Assembly (NCBI RefSeq): GCF_030055635.1 | Contig: NZ_JASFYM010000017.1 | Coordinates: forward strand, 1-46,841 | Direction: 5' to 3' | Length of the DNA: 46,841 nucleotides | Origin: Methanothrix sp. | Lineage (GTDB): Archaea > Halobacteriota > Methanosarcinia > Methanotrichales > Methanotrichaceae | Part shown: in pieces, positions 9,338 through 18,036 of the stretch | How the letters are laid out: each line of letters begins with the position of its first letter | How positions within the stretch are numbered: the stretch's first letter is position 1 | Notes under the pieces: model-generated | What the model saw: only the letters and a program-made list of their open reading frames with translations | Database searches by the model: none | What the model was told of the DNA's origin: nothing | Position numbers and translations under genes: made by a program

Positions 9338-10505
9338 CCCTGCACCGCTTGCCGACCCTCTCCGGATCCACAGCCGAGATCTCCAGCCCGGGCACTATCA
9401 CCCTGACCACGGGCACCATTATCTCAGGAGCCGTGAGATCCACAACTATCGCCCTCTCAAACCCGGCCGACTGAAGCCTATCGAGAATATGTTTGATATC
9501 ATCCAGAAAATCATCGGTATCATAAGACTTTATGGAGCTGAAATCCTCCTCGCGCTCGTACTCGAACCAGTGCCTGTTAAGGCGCTTCAGCCTTTCGTAT
9601 CCCATCATGCGCCTGAAATCCGCGCTCACAGTATCCTCCCTGGCGCCATGTATCTGTGTGAGCCGGCTCTGTGCGACCTCTGTGAGCGCTCTCAGAAGCG
9701 CCACCTCTGGGTCGGTGTGCGTGCCCATCCCTGCGGTCAGAAGCGCCGGATCCCTCAGCCTCACATCATCTGAGACCGCGGCGAATGTTGTAACGCCCAC
9801 ATCGCTTGTTATATCCCTCACGTAAACCCGGACCTCCGCGCGCTGGAACATACCAAGAAGCTCCCCTGCAAGGCCGTCACCGTTGTATCGAAGCAGCGGC
9901 CCCATGCTCCTGGTGTGTTCTGCGACCGACCACGCATCCCTCTCGACGACCTCTGCAAGCCCGTGGAAGATCGCCTCCTCCAGCTGGTTCCCGGATGCAA
10001 GGCCTGTGGTGTTTGTCCTGAACAGACGCGTGTAGCTCGAGGGAAGCGGATGAAATACTGCGTTCGCAGGAACCAGGATCTCCTCCTCCCCTATGAGATC
10101 ATATCCCCTCACCCACGGGATCTCTGCATCTGGATCAGCACCTCTCGGAAGTATGAGCTCCTCTGGATTTAACGCGTTCTCCCTGAGCTCCGAGAACCTG
10201 GCAGTTATGAGATCAGCATTGCGGACCTCTGCAGAGTATCTCTCGATGCCCTCCATTATGGCAGAGACCTTCGCCTCGGTCGGCGTGGCCCCCTTTCCAT
10301 TGTAAACGGATATCGCGCCCTTCTCTGCCGTCGGTCTTATCGATGTGAATACAGGTATGCCTATCCGGTCGAGGTTGGTTATGTCCGCAACCCTTGTTAT
10401 TCCGGCTGCGGGCATCTTTCTCTCCACAATCTCCAGCGTCTCCTCAGGAGGCAGAGCACGGTGTGTGTCCTTCTTGTACCTCTTCAGGCAGGATCTCAGT
10501 CGCAA
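9294..10505 (-). CDS. ycaO: YcaO-domain protein, McrA thioglycine-forming cyclodehydratase-like enzyme
   Basis: This 403-residue protein is the methanogen YcaO (methanogenesis marker 1 type). It activates a peptide amide with ATP so that sulfide can replace oxygen; with TfuA it forms thioglycine in McrA. Family motifs are the EGIERYSAE segment, [11 protein letters not shown] and a Pro-rich C-terminal region. The start is TTG at 10505, two bases after the stop of the upstream unknown gene, with GGAGATGGTGAG just before it; no ATG gives as complete a protein. Its 3' end overlaps tfuA. The cluster unknown-ycaO-tfuA has no intergenic space. Confidence 0.93.
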   Translation of the reverse strand: MRLRSCLKRYKKDTHRALPPEETLEIVERKMPAAGITRVADITNLDRIGIPVFTSIRPTAEKGAISVYNGKGATPTEAKVSAIMEGIERYSAEVRNADLITARFSELRENALNPEELILPRGADPDAEIPWVRGYDLIGEEEILVPANAVFHPLPSSYTRLFRTNTTGLASGNQLEEAIFHGLAEVVERDAWSVAEHTRSMGPLLRYNGDGLAGELLGMFQRAEVRVYVRDITSDVGVTTFAAVSDDVRLRDPALLTAGMGTHTDPEVALLRALTEVAQSRLTQIHGAREDTVSADFRRMMGYERLKRLNRHWFEYEREEDFSSIKSYDTDDFLDDIKHILDRLQSAGFERAIVVDLTAPEIMVPVVRVIVPGLEISAVDPERVGKRCRDAKSRRVSGSKHAS

Positions 10506-10506
10506 C

Positions 10507-11535
10507 TCACCATCTCCTGGCCGGTGATGGCTTCAGGATCCTCTCCGCGTCTCCCTTTAGAAGCATGTTGGTCAGGGCGCTCAGGGAGCAGAGTGTGCCG
10601 CGCCCCTCGATCTCCTCTCCAGCAAGCCTGGCGACTATGTAGCCCTCAGCCGAGACCTCGATCTCCGCGCCGATCTCTGTGAGCCGCTGCAGGATTATGT
10701 TTCCAGTGGCGCCCATGGACTTGTCCATCCAGCAGTGCTTGAACGGGCAGAGGTTGCAGTAGAGCTTGAACTGCTCTGCGCTCGCCTGCGGCACAAGCCC
10801 TGCGGCGATCTCAGCCTTCACAGTGGCGTATGCCATGCAGCATCCCAGAACCCTGCTGGCCAGAACCTCATCTCCCCTCGCCAGGGTGACACGGACGTGG
10901 CCGTGCTCTATCTCGTATCTGTTCTCTAGACCGAGATCGAGCTTCTTCCTCCCTGTGTTCGGCTTACCCTCAAGCGTTTTTTTAATATGATCAGCGATCT
11001 CCGGCGTGATCGCGGCGGCGATCGTGACCGCACATGTGGGGCAGTAGGATGGAGGAGATGATGTGATCACATTCCCCTTTGAGTCGAAGAATGTTGCCAC
11101 CACGCCCAGCCCCTCCCGCCTGATCAGTGTTCTCCCGCCCATCTCCTTCACCATGTTCAGCGCCAGGACCGCTGGGGTCACGACCCTGCCGTAGCCGAAG
11201 AGCGCTGCAACCCTCTCCACGATATCCTGGGTGCTGGTCCCATCTCTTCTGAGAGAATCCTCAAGATCAGCGGGCACTATCCCCGCATCCAGCTCAGCTG
11301 CAAGGACTGCGGGCGACCAGACGATGCCGAAACCCTCCCCGATCACCTCTCCTCTGTCGTCTGTTATCCTGGCGAGTATTCCTGAAGGACGCTCGTATGC
11401 GAGGATGGACCCCCCTGTGGCGCACACCTCCTCAGCTATGGCGTGGCAGGTGCCGCAAGCGCCCTCCCTGGGGCGGATCCTCCTCGCAACACGCTTCACA
11501 AGCTCGTCCATGTACATACTATTAGGAATTGTCAC
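10507..11535 (-). CDS. Unrecognised cysteine-rich protein at the head of the ycaO-tfuA operon
   Basis: I cannot assign this protein of about 342 residues. Visible are several paired cysteines in zinc- or cluster-like spacing: CGTCHAIAEEVC near the N terminus, CPTC in the middle, LGCC, and CNLCPFKHC near residue 270. Its stop lies two bases before the ycaO start. The frame is open to 11691, but the upstream part is cysteine- and aromatic-rich with no conserved look. I chose GTG 11535, preceded by GGAG, with a TATA-like TTATTATAGG about 35 bases upstream; ATG 11517 or 11511 are alternatives. By position it may supply sulfur or metal for McrA maturation, but that is inference. Confidence 0.7.
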   Translation of the reverse strand: MTIPNSMYMDELVKRVARRIRPREGACGTCHAIAEEVCATGGSILAYERPSGILARITDDRGEVIGEGFGIVWSPAVLAAELDAGIVPADLEDSLRRDGTSTQDIVERVAALFGYGRVVTPAVLALNMVKEMGGRTLIRREGLGVVATFFDSKGNVITSSPPSYCPTCAVTIAAAITPEIADHIKKTLEGKPNTGRKKLDLGLENRYEIEHGHVRVTLARGDEVLASRVLGCCMAYATVKAEIAAGLVPQASAEQFKLYCNLCPFKHCWMDKSMGATGNIILQRLTEIGAEIEVSAEGYIVARLAGEEIEGRGTLCSLSALTNMLLKGDAERILKPSPARRW

Positions 11536-11786
11536 GATGCTCCTATTAACTTTGTGGAGTGCCTGAGGCCTATAATAACATCCTCGCGACGTTACAGCGA
11601 TCACGAAAATCTCGCAGAAGTTGTTCCCAGCATTCCAGAGACATAGCAGCGCCTCTGTACAAAGGTCCTTCATGCATAGCAATTTTCCCAAGTGATCTCA
11701 TGCTACTGAATGCATGCGATCTGGCTTGATACTGACAGGTCTGCGTACTGCAAAACTCCAAGTACTATTAGCTCAACGTCACCAAT

Positions 11787-12236
11787 GTGTATATAGTCGC
11801 AGACGCCTCTGTGTTCATACTTGGAAAGCCGCTGAAGGGAGAGGTGATCACGGTTCCTGCGGTGGAGCAGGAGCTCAAGGACATCCGCTCGAGGATCAAG
11901 CTGCAGATCTCAGATGTGAGGATCGAACCACCCACAAAAGAGGCCCTTAAAAGGGCGACAGATGCGGCAAGGGAGACAGGAGATCTCTCAAGGCTCTCAC
12001 AGACGGATCTGGAGGTCCTTGCCAAGGCCATAGAGTATGATGCAGTGCTTGCCACAGACGACTACGCTCTCCAGAACGTCGCGGTCCATCTGGGTCTCAG
12101 GGTCGAGCCGGTCGTCCAGCGTGGAATAAGGCGGTTCATAAAGCGCACACAGAGATGCCCCGGATGCGGCAGAGCCTTTGAGGGAGATCTCTGTCCTGTA
12201 TGCGGAACACCTCCCAGAGGAAGGAAAAGGGGATGA
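11787..12236 (+). CDS. nob1: Nob1-type PIN-domain endoribonuclease
   Basis: A 149-residue protein with an N-terminal PIN domain (VADASVFILG with the first catalytic Asp; SQTDLEVLAKA and LATDDYALQN with further acidic residues) and a C-terminal zinc ribbon, CPGCGRAF...CPVCG. This combination is archaeal Nob1, which cuts the 3' end of pre-16S rRNA in late small-subunit assembly. The start is GTG 11787: the overlapping ATG at 11785 is in another frame and hits a stop at once. No Shine-Dalgarno sequence is visible, which fits a leaderless mRNA. It overlaps or abuts the next gene and is probably cotranscribed with it. Confidence 0.92.
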   Translation: MYIVADASVFILGKPLKGEVITVPAVEQELKDIRSRIKLQISDVRIEPPTKEALKRATDAARETGDLSRLSQTDLEVLAKAIEYDAVLATDDYALQNVAVHLGLRVEPVVQRGIRRFIKRTQRCPGCGRAFEGDLCPVCGTPPRGRKRG

Positions 12237-12241
12237 TAATC

Positions 12242-12853
12242 ATGAAGAGTATAGAGGATCTGATAAAGAAAGCCACAGAGCTCAAGTCTGAGGGCCTCTC
12301 AGAGGGCCAGATATCTGAGGAGCTGAACGTCTCCAGGGAGACCGTCACCTGGCTTCTAACGCACGCGGAGCGCGCCACCGTCCCCGGGCCGAAGGATATC
12401 TCGGTGGACTGGTCGATGATAGGAAGGAGCGCCTACAGGCTGAGCCACATAGCACAGGCGCTCTCAGAGATGATATTCGATGTCCTGGACGAAAAGGAGC
12501 TTGACATCGATATGGTCGTGGGCGTGGCGCTGAGCGGTGTCCCCCTCGCGAGCATGGTCGCGAACCATATGGGTGTTGGGCTCGCTGTCTACATGCCCAC
12601 AAAGCAGATGGCATCGCAGGATGTCAAACCCCATGGAAACCTGAGCACGAACTTCGCCGACGTCAATGGCAGGGAGTGCGTCATTGTGGATGATGTGATA
12701 ACATCTGGCAGGACCCTGGAGGAGGCGGTCGCATACCTGGATGATCACGGCGCCAAGACGAATGTCATAGCGGTGCTGATCGACAAGAGGGGCGTGGACA
12801 GCATCGCAGGCGTGCCGGTCTGCTCCCTGCTGAAGGTCATCAGGGTGAACTAG
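12242..12853 (+). CDS. gfcR: GfcR-type regulator: HTH fused to orotate phosphoribosyltransferase-like domain
   Basis: A 203-residue protein with an N-terminal helix-turn-helix (GLSEGQISEELNVSRETVTW) and a PRTase fold whose PRPP-binding loop is CVIVDDVITSGRT. This is the archaeal PyrE-like/GfcR family; the haloarchaeal member controls glycolytic genes by sensing a metabolite, and others may be catalytic. I chose ATG 12242, nine bases after AAGGGG; the ATG at 12233 overlaps the nob1 stop but has no spacing to that site. What it controls here is unknown. Confidence 0.88.
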   Translation: MKSIEDLIKKATELKSEGLSEGQISEELNVSRETVTWLLTHAERATVPGPKDISVDWSMIGRSAYRLSHIAQALSEMIFDVLDEKELDIDMVVGVALSGVPLASMVANHMGVGLAVYMPTKQMASQDVKPHGNLSTNFADVNGRECVIVDDVITSGRTLEEAVAYLDDHGAKTNVIAVLIDKRGVDSIAGVPVCSLLKVIRVN

Positions 12854-12868
12854 CGATCTTTATTTTTT

Positions 12869-12983
12869 TTGTGTCGGATATGTTATGAGAATCCGCAAGC
12901 AGAAGACGGTTCCAGGAATGCATGGAGAATCGATCGTAATCGATATCTGGAGAAGTTATCTAGAAAGGTTCTCAAACACAGCA
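12869..12983 (+). repeat. MITE-like inverted-terminal-repeat element, copy 1 (degraded)
   Basis: About 115 bases that align along their length with two other copies at 45429-45545 and 46560-46677, which lie in the opposite orientation. Shared blocks are the core ATCCGCAAGCAGAA, GGAGAATCGAT and the right end AACACAGCA. The left end (GTGTCGGATA) has diverged from the TGTTGGATAA of the other copies. It lies just after gfcR. It encodes no protein; the ORFs across it are chance. Confidence 0.8.
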
Positions 12984-13205
12984 TTTTTATGCTCTGTACG
13001 TGCAGCCAGCGCAAGGGAATTTTCTGTGCACGATCTCGAAAACGTATGCTGCGGATCTGGATTTTCAGAGCTCAGGAAATGCCCATCAGCATGCCTGTTC
13101 TCTGTAAACCGTTGCGCGCAGGACAGCAGTGTGATTCCTGCTGTAGTACTGATTTGCATGCCGTGACCCACTTTGACCCCCTTGCAGCTGCTCCGATAAC
13201 AAACT
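12984..13205. other. Intergenic region before the glycosyltransferase genes
   Basis: Together with the repeat this forms a gap of about 380 bases between gfcR and the GT2 gene. After the repeat I see no convincing coding sequence, RNA gene or hairpin terminator. Confidence 0.4.
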
Positions 13206-13213
13206 CTTATAAC
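13206..13213 (+). promoter_or_regulatory. TATA box of the glycosyltransferase operon
   Basis: CTTATAAC lies 25-30 bases upstream of the GTG start at 13236. At that distance transcription would begin at or next to the start codon, so the mRNA is probably leaderless, in line with the lack of a Shine-Dalgarno sequence. Confidence 0.45.
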
Positions 13214-13235
13214 TCCCTTATGACATTGGCCGTAT

Positions 13236-14360
13236 GTGCGCTCAGTCAGTCTCATAATACCCACCCTGAACGAAGCGGACACGATCGGCGAATGCATAAG
13301 GAGATCGCGCGCTGTCCTCCAGAGCATTGCCTCCGAGTGGGAGATAATCGTCGTAGACAGCTCTGATGATGAAACCCCAAGGATAGCTGAGAGACAGGGC
13401 GCCAGGGTGGTGAGATCCGAGGCTCTCGGATACGGAAGGGCGTACCTGAGGGGCTTCGGGGCGGCATCCGGGGAATACATCGTTCTCATGGACGGGGATC
13501 TGACATATGCACCTGAGGACATACCAAAGCTTCTGAAGCTGCTCGACGATGGCGCGGATCTGGCGATGGGCAGCAGGCTCCGCGGCAGGATACATCCAGG
13601 AGCGATGCCGGCGCTTCACAGATACATTGGAAATCCCGTTCTCACATGGATCCTCAACCATCTCTACTCCATCAGAGTCTCTGACGCACACTGCGGGCTC
13701 AGAGCGATAAGGAGGGATGCTCTTGAGAGGATGCATCTTAGAACCACTGGCATGGAGTTCGCCTCGGAGATGCTGGTCGAGGCATCCCGGCAGGGTCTCA
13801 GGATCGCCGAGGCGCCGATCGATTACTATCCACGGGGGAAAGGTGGATCGAAGCTCCGCTCGTTCTCAGACGGCTGGCGCCATCTGAGATTCATGATGCT
13901 CTATCAGCCGATCCCGTTTCTCGTAGCGCCCGGGGCGCTGGTGATGGCTCTGGGCATGATGCTCACCGCCGGGGTCCTTCTTGTATCCCGCTCCTCTGAG
14001 CTCCGTATGCACTCACTGATCCTTGGAATAATGATGCTCTTCATCGGATACCAGACGCTCCTGGCGGGCGTTCACTTCAGCATATTCGGCGCCATGCACG
14101 GAATCGCGAGCAGCTGGCTTGCAGATAGGCTGCTGAGCTATCACTCCCTGGAGAAGGAGATTCTTCTGGGGATGGCTTTCATAACCGCAGGCATCGCGAT
14201 CGGTGGTAGGGTGCTGATGAGCTGGATCAGCTCCGGCTTCGGATCGCTTGCGGAGGTCCAGAGCGCAATGATCGCGATGGTCTTCTCCATGATCGGGATC
14301 CAGACAATATTCTCAGGCATGCTCATAAGCCTCTTCCTGCTCACAGACGGCAGGGAGTGA
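13236..14360 (+). CDS. Family 2 glycosyltransferase with C-terminal membrane domain (dolichyl-phosphate sugar synthase-like)
   Basis: A 374-residue protein. Residues 1-215 are a GT-A fold: SLIIPTLNEADTI, VDSSDDET, and LMDGDLTY, which supplies the metal-binding DxD-like motif. Residues 225-370 contain four hydrophobic segments that anchor it in the membrane. Such enzymes pass a sugar from a nucleotide sugar to dolichyl phosphate or another lipid for cell-surface glycan synthesis. GTG at 13236 is the start. The GT4 gene follows 36 bases downstream and probably acts in the same glycan pathway. Donor and acceptor are not predictable. Confidence 0.9.
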   Translation: MRSVSLIIPTLNEADTIGECIRRSRAVLQSIASEWEIIVVDSSDDETPRIAERQGARVVRSEALGYGRAYLRGFGAASGEYIVLMDGDLTYAPEDIPKLLKLLDDGADLAMGSRLRGRIHPGAMPALHRYIGNPVLTWILNHLYSIRVSDAHCGLRAIRRDALERMHLRTTGMEFASEMLVEASRQGLRIAEAPIDYYPRGKGGSKLRSFSDGWRHLRFMMLYQPIPFLVAPGALVMALGMMLTAGVLLVSRSSELRMHSLILGIMMLFIGYQTLLAGVHFSIFGAMHGIASSWLADRLLSYHSLEKEILLGMAFITAGIAIGGRVLMSWISSGFGSLAEVQSAMIAMVFSMIGIQTIFSGMLISLFLLTDGRE

Positions 14361-14396
14361 TCTGAGCATGATCCTCTGAGGGCAGGGCGGATCGCC

Positions 14397-15488
14397 ATGA
14401 GAATCGCATATGTTTATGACGCAGTGTACCCCTGGATCAAGGGCGGGGCTGAGAGGAGGGTTTACGAGCTCTCGCAGAGGCTCGCCCGGAGGGGGCATGA
14501 GGTCCACTGCTACGGAGCCAGATGGTGGGGTGGAGAGAGGAGGATCAACCTGGGCGGTGTCTGGCATCACGGCGTCTGCCCGCCACATCCGTTATACATA
14601 AACAATAAAAGGTCGGTGAAGCAGGCCCTGCTCTTCTCGCTTGGCGTTCTCAGGAAGCTCGAGGGCGGATTTGATGTGATCGACTGCCAGGAGTTCCCGT
14701 ATCTCTCATGCTTCTCCGCAAGACTCCGCTCCGGAGGAGCATCTCTCTTCATAACATGGCACGAGATCTGGGGCGATTACTGGCTCGATTACCTGGGCAT
14801 CCTGGGTCATCTTGGAATGGCCGTTGAGAGAGCTGCTGCGATGCTTACCGGCAACAACATAGCTGTCTCTGAGATGACGGGGAGGGAGCTGATGAGGCTC
14901 GGGGCCGAGAGCACCGTGGTTCCGAACGGAATAGATTTCATGCATATTCAATCAATCATGCCCGCGGATTCTGAGCACGATCTTGTGTTCGCAGGAAGGC
15001 TGGTCTCCCACAAGAACCTTCACATGCTTCTGGAGGCCATCGCTCAACTTTCGGAGGTGAATCTACTCATAATCGGGGAGGGCCCGGAGGCGCCGCGGCT
15101 TCGCGCCCTCTCAAGATCGCTGGGTTTGGATAAGAGGGTGAGATTCAGCGGCTTCCTCAAATACGAGGACACCATCGCTCTGATCAAGTCCTCGAGGGCT
15201 TTCGTGCTCCCGTCAACGAGGGAGGGGTTCGGGATGGCCGCGCTGGAGGCTATGGCATGCGGGGTTCCTGTTGTCACGGTGCGCCACAGGATGAACGCCG
15301 CATGTGACCTTCTCACCCATGAGACAGGTGTGATCGCAGATCCCTCCCCGGGCTCGCTGGCAGGTGCAATCAGTACAGCGCTCGATCTACCAGGAAGCGC
15401 TGGCCAGAAGTGCAGGGAGATCGCCAGGCGGTACGACTGGGATGTGATATGCGGAGAGATCGAGAGGGTGTATGCCGCGGGCGTATGA
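14397..15488 (+). CDS. Family 4 glycosyltransferase
   Basis: A 363-residue GT-B enzyme. The N-terminal half begins RIAYVYDAVYPWIKGGAERRV, where the GGAE loop contacts the acceptor or donor. The C-terminal half has FAGRLVSHKN and the signature STREGFGMAALEAMACG with the EX7E motif that binds the nucleotide sugar. It is probably a retaining transferase that extends a lipid-linked or exported glycan. It follows the GT2 gene in the same direction. Specificity unknown. Confidence 0.9.
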   Translation: MRIAYVYDAVYPWIKGGAERRVYELSQRLARRGHEVHCYGARWWGGERRINLGGVWHHGVCPPHPLYINNKRSVKQALLFSLGVLRKLEGGFDVIDCQEFPYLSCFSARLRSGGASLFITWHEIWGDYWLDYLGILGHLGMAVERAAAMLTGNNIAVSEMTGRELMRLGAESTVVPNGIDFMHIQSIMPADSEHDLVFAGRLVSHKNLHMLLEAIAQLSEVNLLIIGEGPEAPRLRALSRSLGLDKRVRFSGFLKYEDTIALIKSSRAFVLPSTREGFGMAALEAMACGVPVVTVRHRMNAACDLLTHETGVIADPSPGSLAGAISTALDLPGSAGQKCREIARRYDWDVICGEIERVYAAGV

Positions 15489-15573
15489 GATGCTGCATCG
15501 AGGCCCCTGGAAAGCATGATACGACAGCGTCAAATCAATCCTTATTTATCGAGGTAACAGGGGGATCTATTCG

Positions 15574-16461
15574 ATGATCACCATCAGGACATCAGGAGAG
15601 AAATGCCTCTGCGATTTCACCTTCGATTTCTACTGGCAGCACAGAGGCTCGCGTTTCGATCCTGATGCTGAGATCGATGGATGGAGCTACAGGGCTCTGG
15701 TGGACGCGCTCAGGCGCGGCGGGACCGTGAGGATCTTGGGAGATGTGGGGAGCAGGCTCTGCTCCAGCATGGGAGTGGATCTGATGAGGCTGGGCGGGAG
15801 CGGTGGCGCTGTGGATGCAGGGAAGGTGATAGTGGATGGAGACGTGGGCCCGAGGATGGGGATCTCGATGATCCGAGGCACTATCTACGTTAGCGGCAGG
15901 GTCGAGGAGCCGCTGGGAAACGTCATCGAGGTTGAGAGCGATCTGTCTGGGTACAGAAGGTTTGTGTCCATAACAGAGCTTCTTGAGAGGGGGTATTCTC
16001 CCCTGCATCCGAACGAGCTGTCTGATGGCGTTCTCAGGATATCTGATGGCATAACCAGAGAGACGATAGGAGCGAGGAACTGCTCTCCCATGAGGATCGA
16101 GGTCTTCGGGAATGCGGGAATGAGCGCAGGAATCCTCATGCGCTTGGGGGTTCTCGAGATCCACGGCAGCTCGGGCAGGAACACAGGGGTTCTGCTCAGC
16201 GGTGGAACTGTGGTTGTGCACGGCGACACGGAGGATTTCACGGCGACAGAGATGAGATCTGGCGAGATCTTCGTGAAGGGAAACGCAGGCGGTTTTGCGT
16301 GCTCCAGGATGCGCGGTGGGTGTGTGTTTGCGAGGGAGTGCAGGCCGGTGCCTCCAGCCAGGAACACCTCACCCGGTCCGGATGATCTCCGGAGAATCTC
16401 GAGGATCTTCGGCATCAGCAGCATTCACGCGATGATGTACCGGAAAATTGTGCCTGTATGA
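15574..16461 (+). CDS. FwdC-like GXGXG-repeat protein (formylmethanofuran dehydrogenase subunit C paralogue)
   Basis: A 295-residue protein made of repeated beta-helix units of the glutamate synthase/FwdC type: ILGDVG, VDGDVGPRMG, VFGNAGMSAG, IHGSSGRNTG, VHGDTEDF and VKGNAGGFAC. True FwdC sits with the molybdenum or tungsten subunits of formylmethanofuran dehydrogenase, but here the gene stands alone, so I call it a paralogue. GGGGG precedes the ATG at 15574, and CTTATTTATC near 15540 looks like a TATA box. It could be a spare or alternative subunit, or a scaffold for another oxidoreductase. Confidence 0.75.
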   Translation: MITIRTSGEKCLCDFTFDFYWQHRGSRFDPDAEIDGWSYRALVDALRRGGTVRILGDVGSRLCSSMGVDLMRLGGSGGAVDAGKVIVDGDVGPRMGISMIRGTIYVSGRVEEPLGNVIEVESDLSGYRRFVSITELLERGYSPLHPNELSDGVLRISDGITRETIGARNCSPMRIEVFGNAGMSAGILMRLGVLEIHGSSGRNTGVLLSGGTVVVHGDTEDFTATEMRSGEIFVKGNAGGFACSRMRGGCVFARECRPVPPARNTSPGPDDLRRISRIFGISSIHAMMYRKIVPV

Positions 16462-16540
16462 TGCTGATCTCAGTGATTCGGGAAAAATCACCGTGTTCGC
16501 TCACATGGGGTCTCAGTATTCGAGGTGCTGGGAAGCAGCT

Positions 16541-16550
16541 AATTTTATAA
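16541..16550 (+). promoter_or_regulatory. TATA box for the small gene at 16580
   Basis: TTTTATAAT is followed about 30 bases later by AGGGTGG and the ATG at 16580. Spacing fits an archaeal promoter with a short leader. Confidence 0.45.
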
Positions 16551-16579
16551 TCCACATCTCACTCTCATAGGGTGGTACG

Positions 16580-16915
16580 ATGAGCGAGATGCGAGAGCTT
16601 GTCATAAACGAGGAGGAGATCCGTGACTTTCTTCTGGAGCGTCTCAGGCTTGAGGGAAAGAGCGCAGAGGCCCTCGATAAGCTGAGCCTGCCGTTCCTGT
16701 TCGCGTCGGGCAGCGAGCTCCTGCGCACATACATCCTGAACGCGTCGGGTTTTGCATCGACGCTTCCCGACAAGTACAAGATTCCACAGAGAGGATACAT
16801 CTGGTACATGTTCTCGCAGGCTGTCAGGGAGATAGAGGTGCGCCCAAAGGAGATTCTGATCAGATACGAGCTCCAGGACAGCTACATGCTCCCGTTCAGG
16901 CAGTTCTACCTCTAG
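16580..16915 (+). CDS. Conserved-looking small protein of unknown function
   Basis: A 111-residue protein, acidic and helical in the first half (NEEEIRDFLLERLRLEG), with a more aromatic second half (GYIWYMFSQAV, SYMLPFRQFYL). It has a good Shine-Dalgarno (AGGGTGG) and a TATA box, which supports a real gene. I do not recognise the family. Its last four bases overlap the 3' end of the radical SAM gene on the other strand, so the two converge. No transmembrane segment or metal motif is visible. Confidence 0.75.
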   Translation: MSEMRELVINEEEIRDFLLERLRLEGKSAEALDKLSLPFLFASGSELLRTYILNASGFASTLPDKYKIPQRGYIWYMFSQAVREIEVRPKEILIRYELQDSYMLPFRQFYL

Positions 16916-18033
16916 TGCAGCCTTCCCTTCAGCTTCCCGGCCAGCGCCAGCCGGCCCAGCCTGAGCTCCGCCTCCCTCAGGAGCGGCGATGGCTCCCGGG
17001 ATTCCAGCGGAGTTCCCGGCAGAGGCATGAACCTGTGGGCTCTGACCCTGCCCCCCATTCCCACTATCCTCTCAGCCAGCTCGACCGTGAGCATCTGGTC
17101 CTCCTCGCTCTCCCCGGGTAGGCAGAGTATCAGGTCGACATTCGGGATTATGCCATGGTCGATGCAGAGCTCGCATGCCATCTCGATATCATGCACAGAA
17201 TGACCCCTGTTGATCGATCTCAGAATCCTGTCGCTCCCCGACTGTCCGCCTATGCTGAGCGTTCGGTTCGTGCAGTATGTGTTTATGAGCTCAAGCGCTC
17301 TCTCTGATACGAAGTCAGGCCGCACCTCCGATGGGAACGTGCCGAAGTATACCGGCCTGCCGAGTTCTGAGAGCGTCCTCAGCAGCATCTCGACCCTCTC
17401 CAGTCTCGGTCTGAGACCGTCTGAGCCGTATGCGAGAGCGTTCGGGGACGTGAACCGGAGATCCATGTGCATCCTGGCATGGCTGAGGATCGATGGTATG
17501 GAACGATGGCGCATGACGCTTCCGCAGAGCCTTGGTGTCTGGCAGTATGCGCAGCCCCATGGACACCCCCTGCTTATCTCTATAGGCGCGAGGAGAGGGC
17601 GGGAGAATGAGGGATATAGATCGAGGTCCACGAAATCCCTGCGCTCCGTCACTACCAGCTCCCCGTCCTTCATGTATGCTATCCCCTTCACAGATCCCGG
17701 ATCGCGGCCCGATCGGAGAGCATCGATGAGCTCTGGCAGCGTCTCCTCGCCCTCTCCTATCACAACGTAATCGAAGTGCCTGAGGACCTCTGCAGGCCTT
17801 GCAGATGGATGTGGCCCACCAGCGATGAACAGAGATCTCATGCCTGAACTGCGAGCTGCATCTACCTCTCTGTAGACCTCCTCGGCCTGCGGGGTTGCAA
17901 TGCTGTAGAGCATGATTCCCGGCCTCGGGCCATCAGCAAGCCTGGCGCCGCTCACTAGCGGCAGCAGAGCTGCTATCGTGTACCTGTTCTTCCTGCTCCA
18001 CCTAAACCATACATCAGGCCCGGACATCGCCAC
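16912..18033 (-). CDS. B12-binding domain/radical SAM protein (MJ1487-like)
   Basis: A 373-residue protein. Residues 1-140 resemble a cobalamin-binding Rossmann domain (FIAGGPHPSARP, VVIGEGEETL, typical of this class). The radical SAM cluster motif is C157, C161, C164 in RGCPWGCAYC, followed by a TIM-barrel domain with SIGGQSGSDRIL and LILCLPGE. Such proteins often methylate unactivated carbons or form C-C bonds; the substrate is unknown. It follows adenine deaminase by three bases. Start is GTG 18033; ATG 18027 is equally possible. Confidence 0.85.
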   Translation of the reverse strand: MAMSGPDVWFRWSRKNRYTIAALLPLVSGARLADGPRPGIMLYSIATPQAEEVYREVDAARSSGMRSLFIAGGPHPSARPAEVLRHFDYVVIGEGEETLPELIDALRSGRDPGSVKGIAYMKDGELVVTERRDFVDLDLYPSFSRPLLAPIEISRGCPWGCAYCQTPRLCGSVMRHRSIPSILSHARMHMDLRFTSPNALAYGSDGLRPRLERVEMLLRTLSELGRPVYFGTFPSEVRPDFVSERALELINTYCTNRTLSIGGQSGSDRILRSINRGHSVHDIEMACELCIDHGIIPNVDLILCLPGESEEDQMLTVELAERIVGMGGRVRAHRFMPLPGTPLESREPSPLLREAELRLGRLALAGKLKGRLH

Positions 18034-18036
18034 CCT

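Noticed and set aside
11536-11786. N-terminal extension and small ORFs upstream of the ycaO-linked unknown gene
   Set aside because: No Shine-Dalgarno at the far start, a TATA-like box lies inside, and the extension has no conserved character; treated as promoter region.
12869-13366. ORFs across the repeat and into the glycosyltransferase gene
   Set aside because: The shared peptides (NAWRIDRNRYLE) come from translating the repeat element; copies have different frames and stops, and no start signal.
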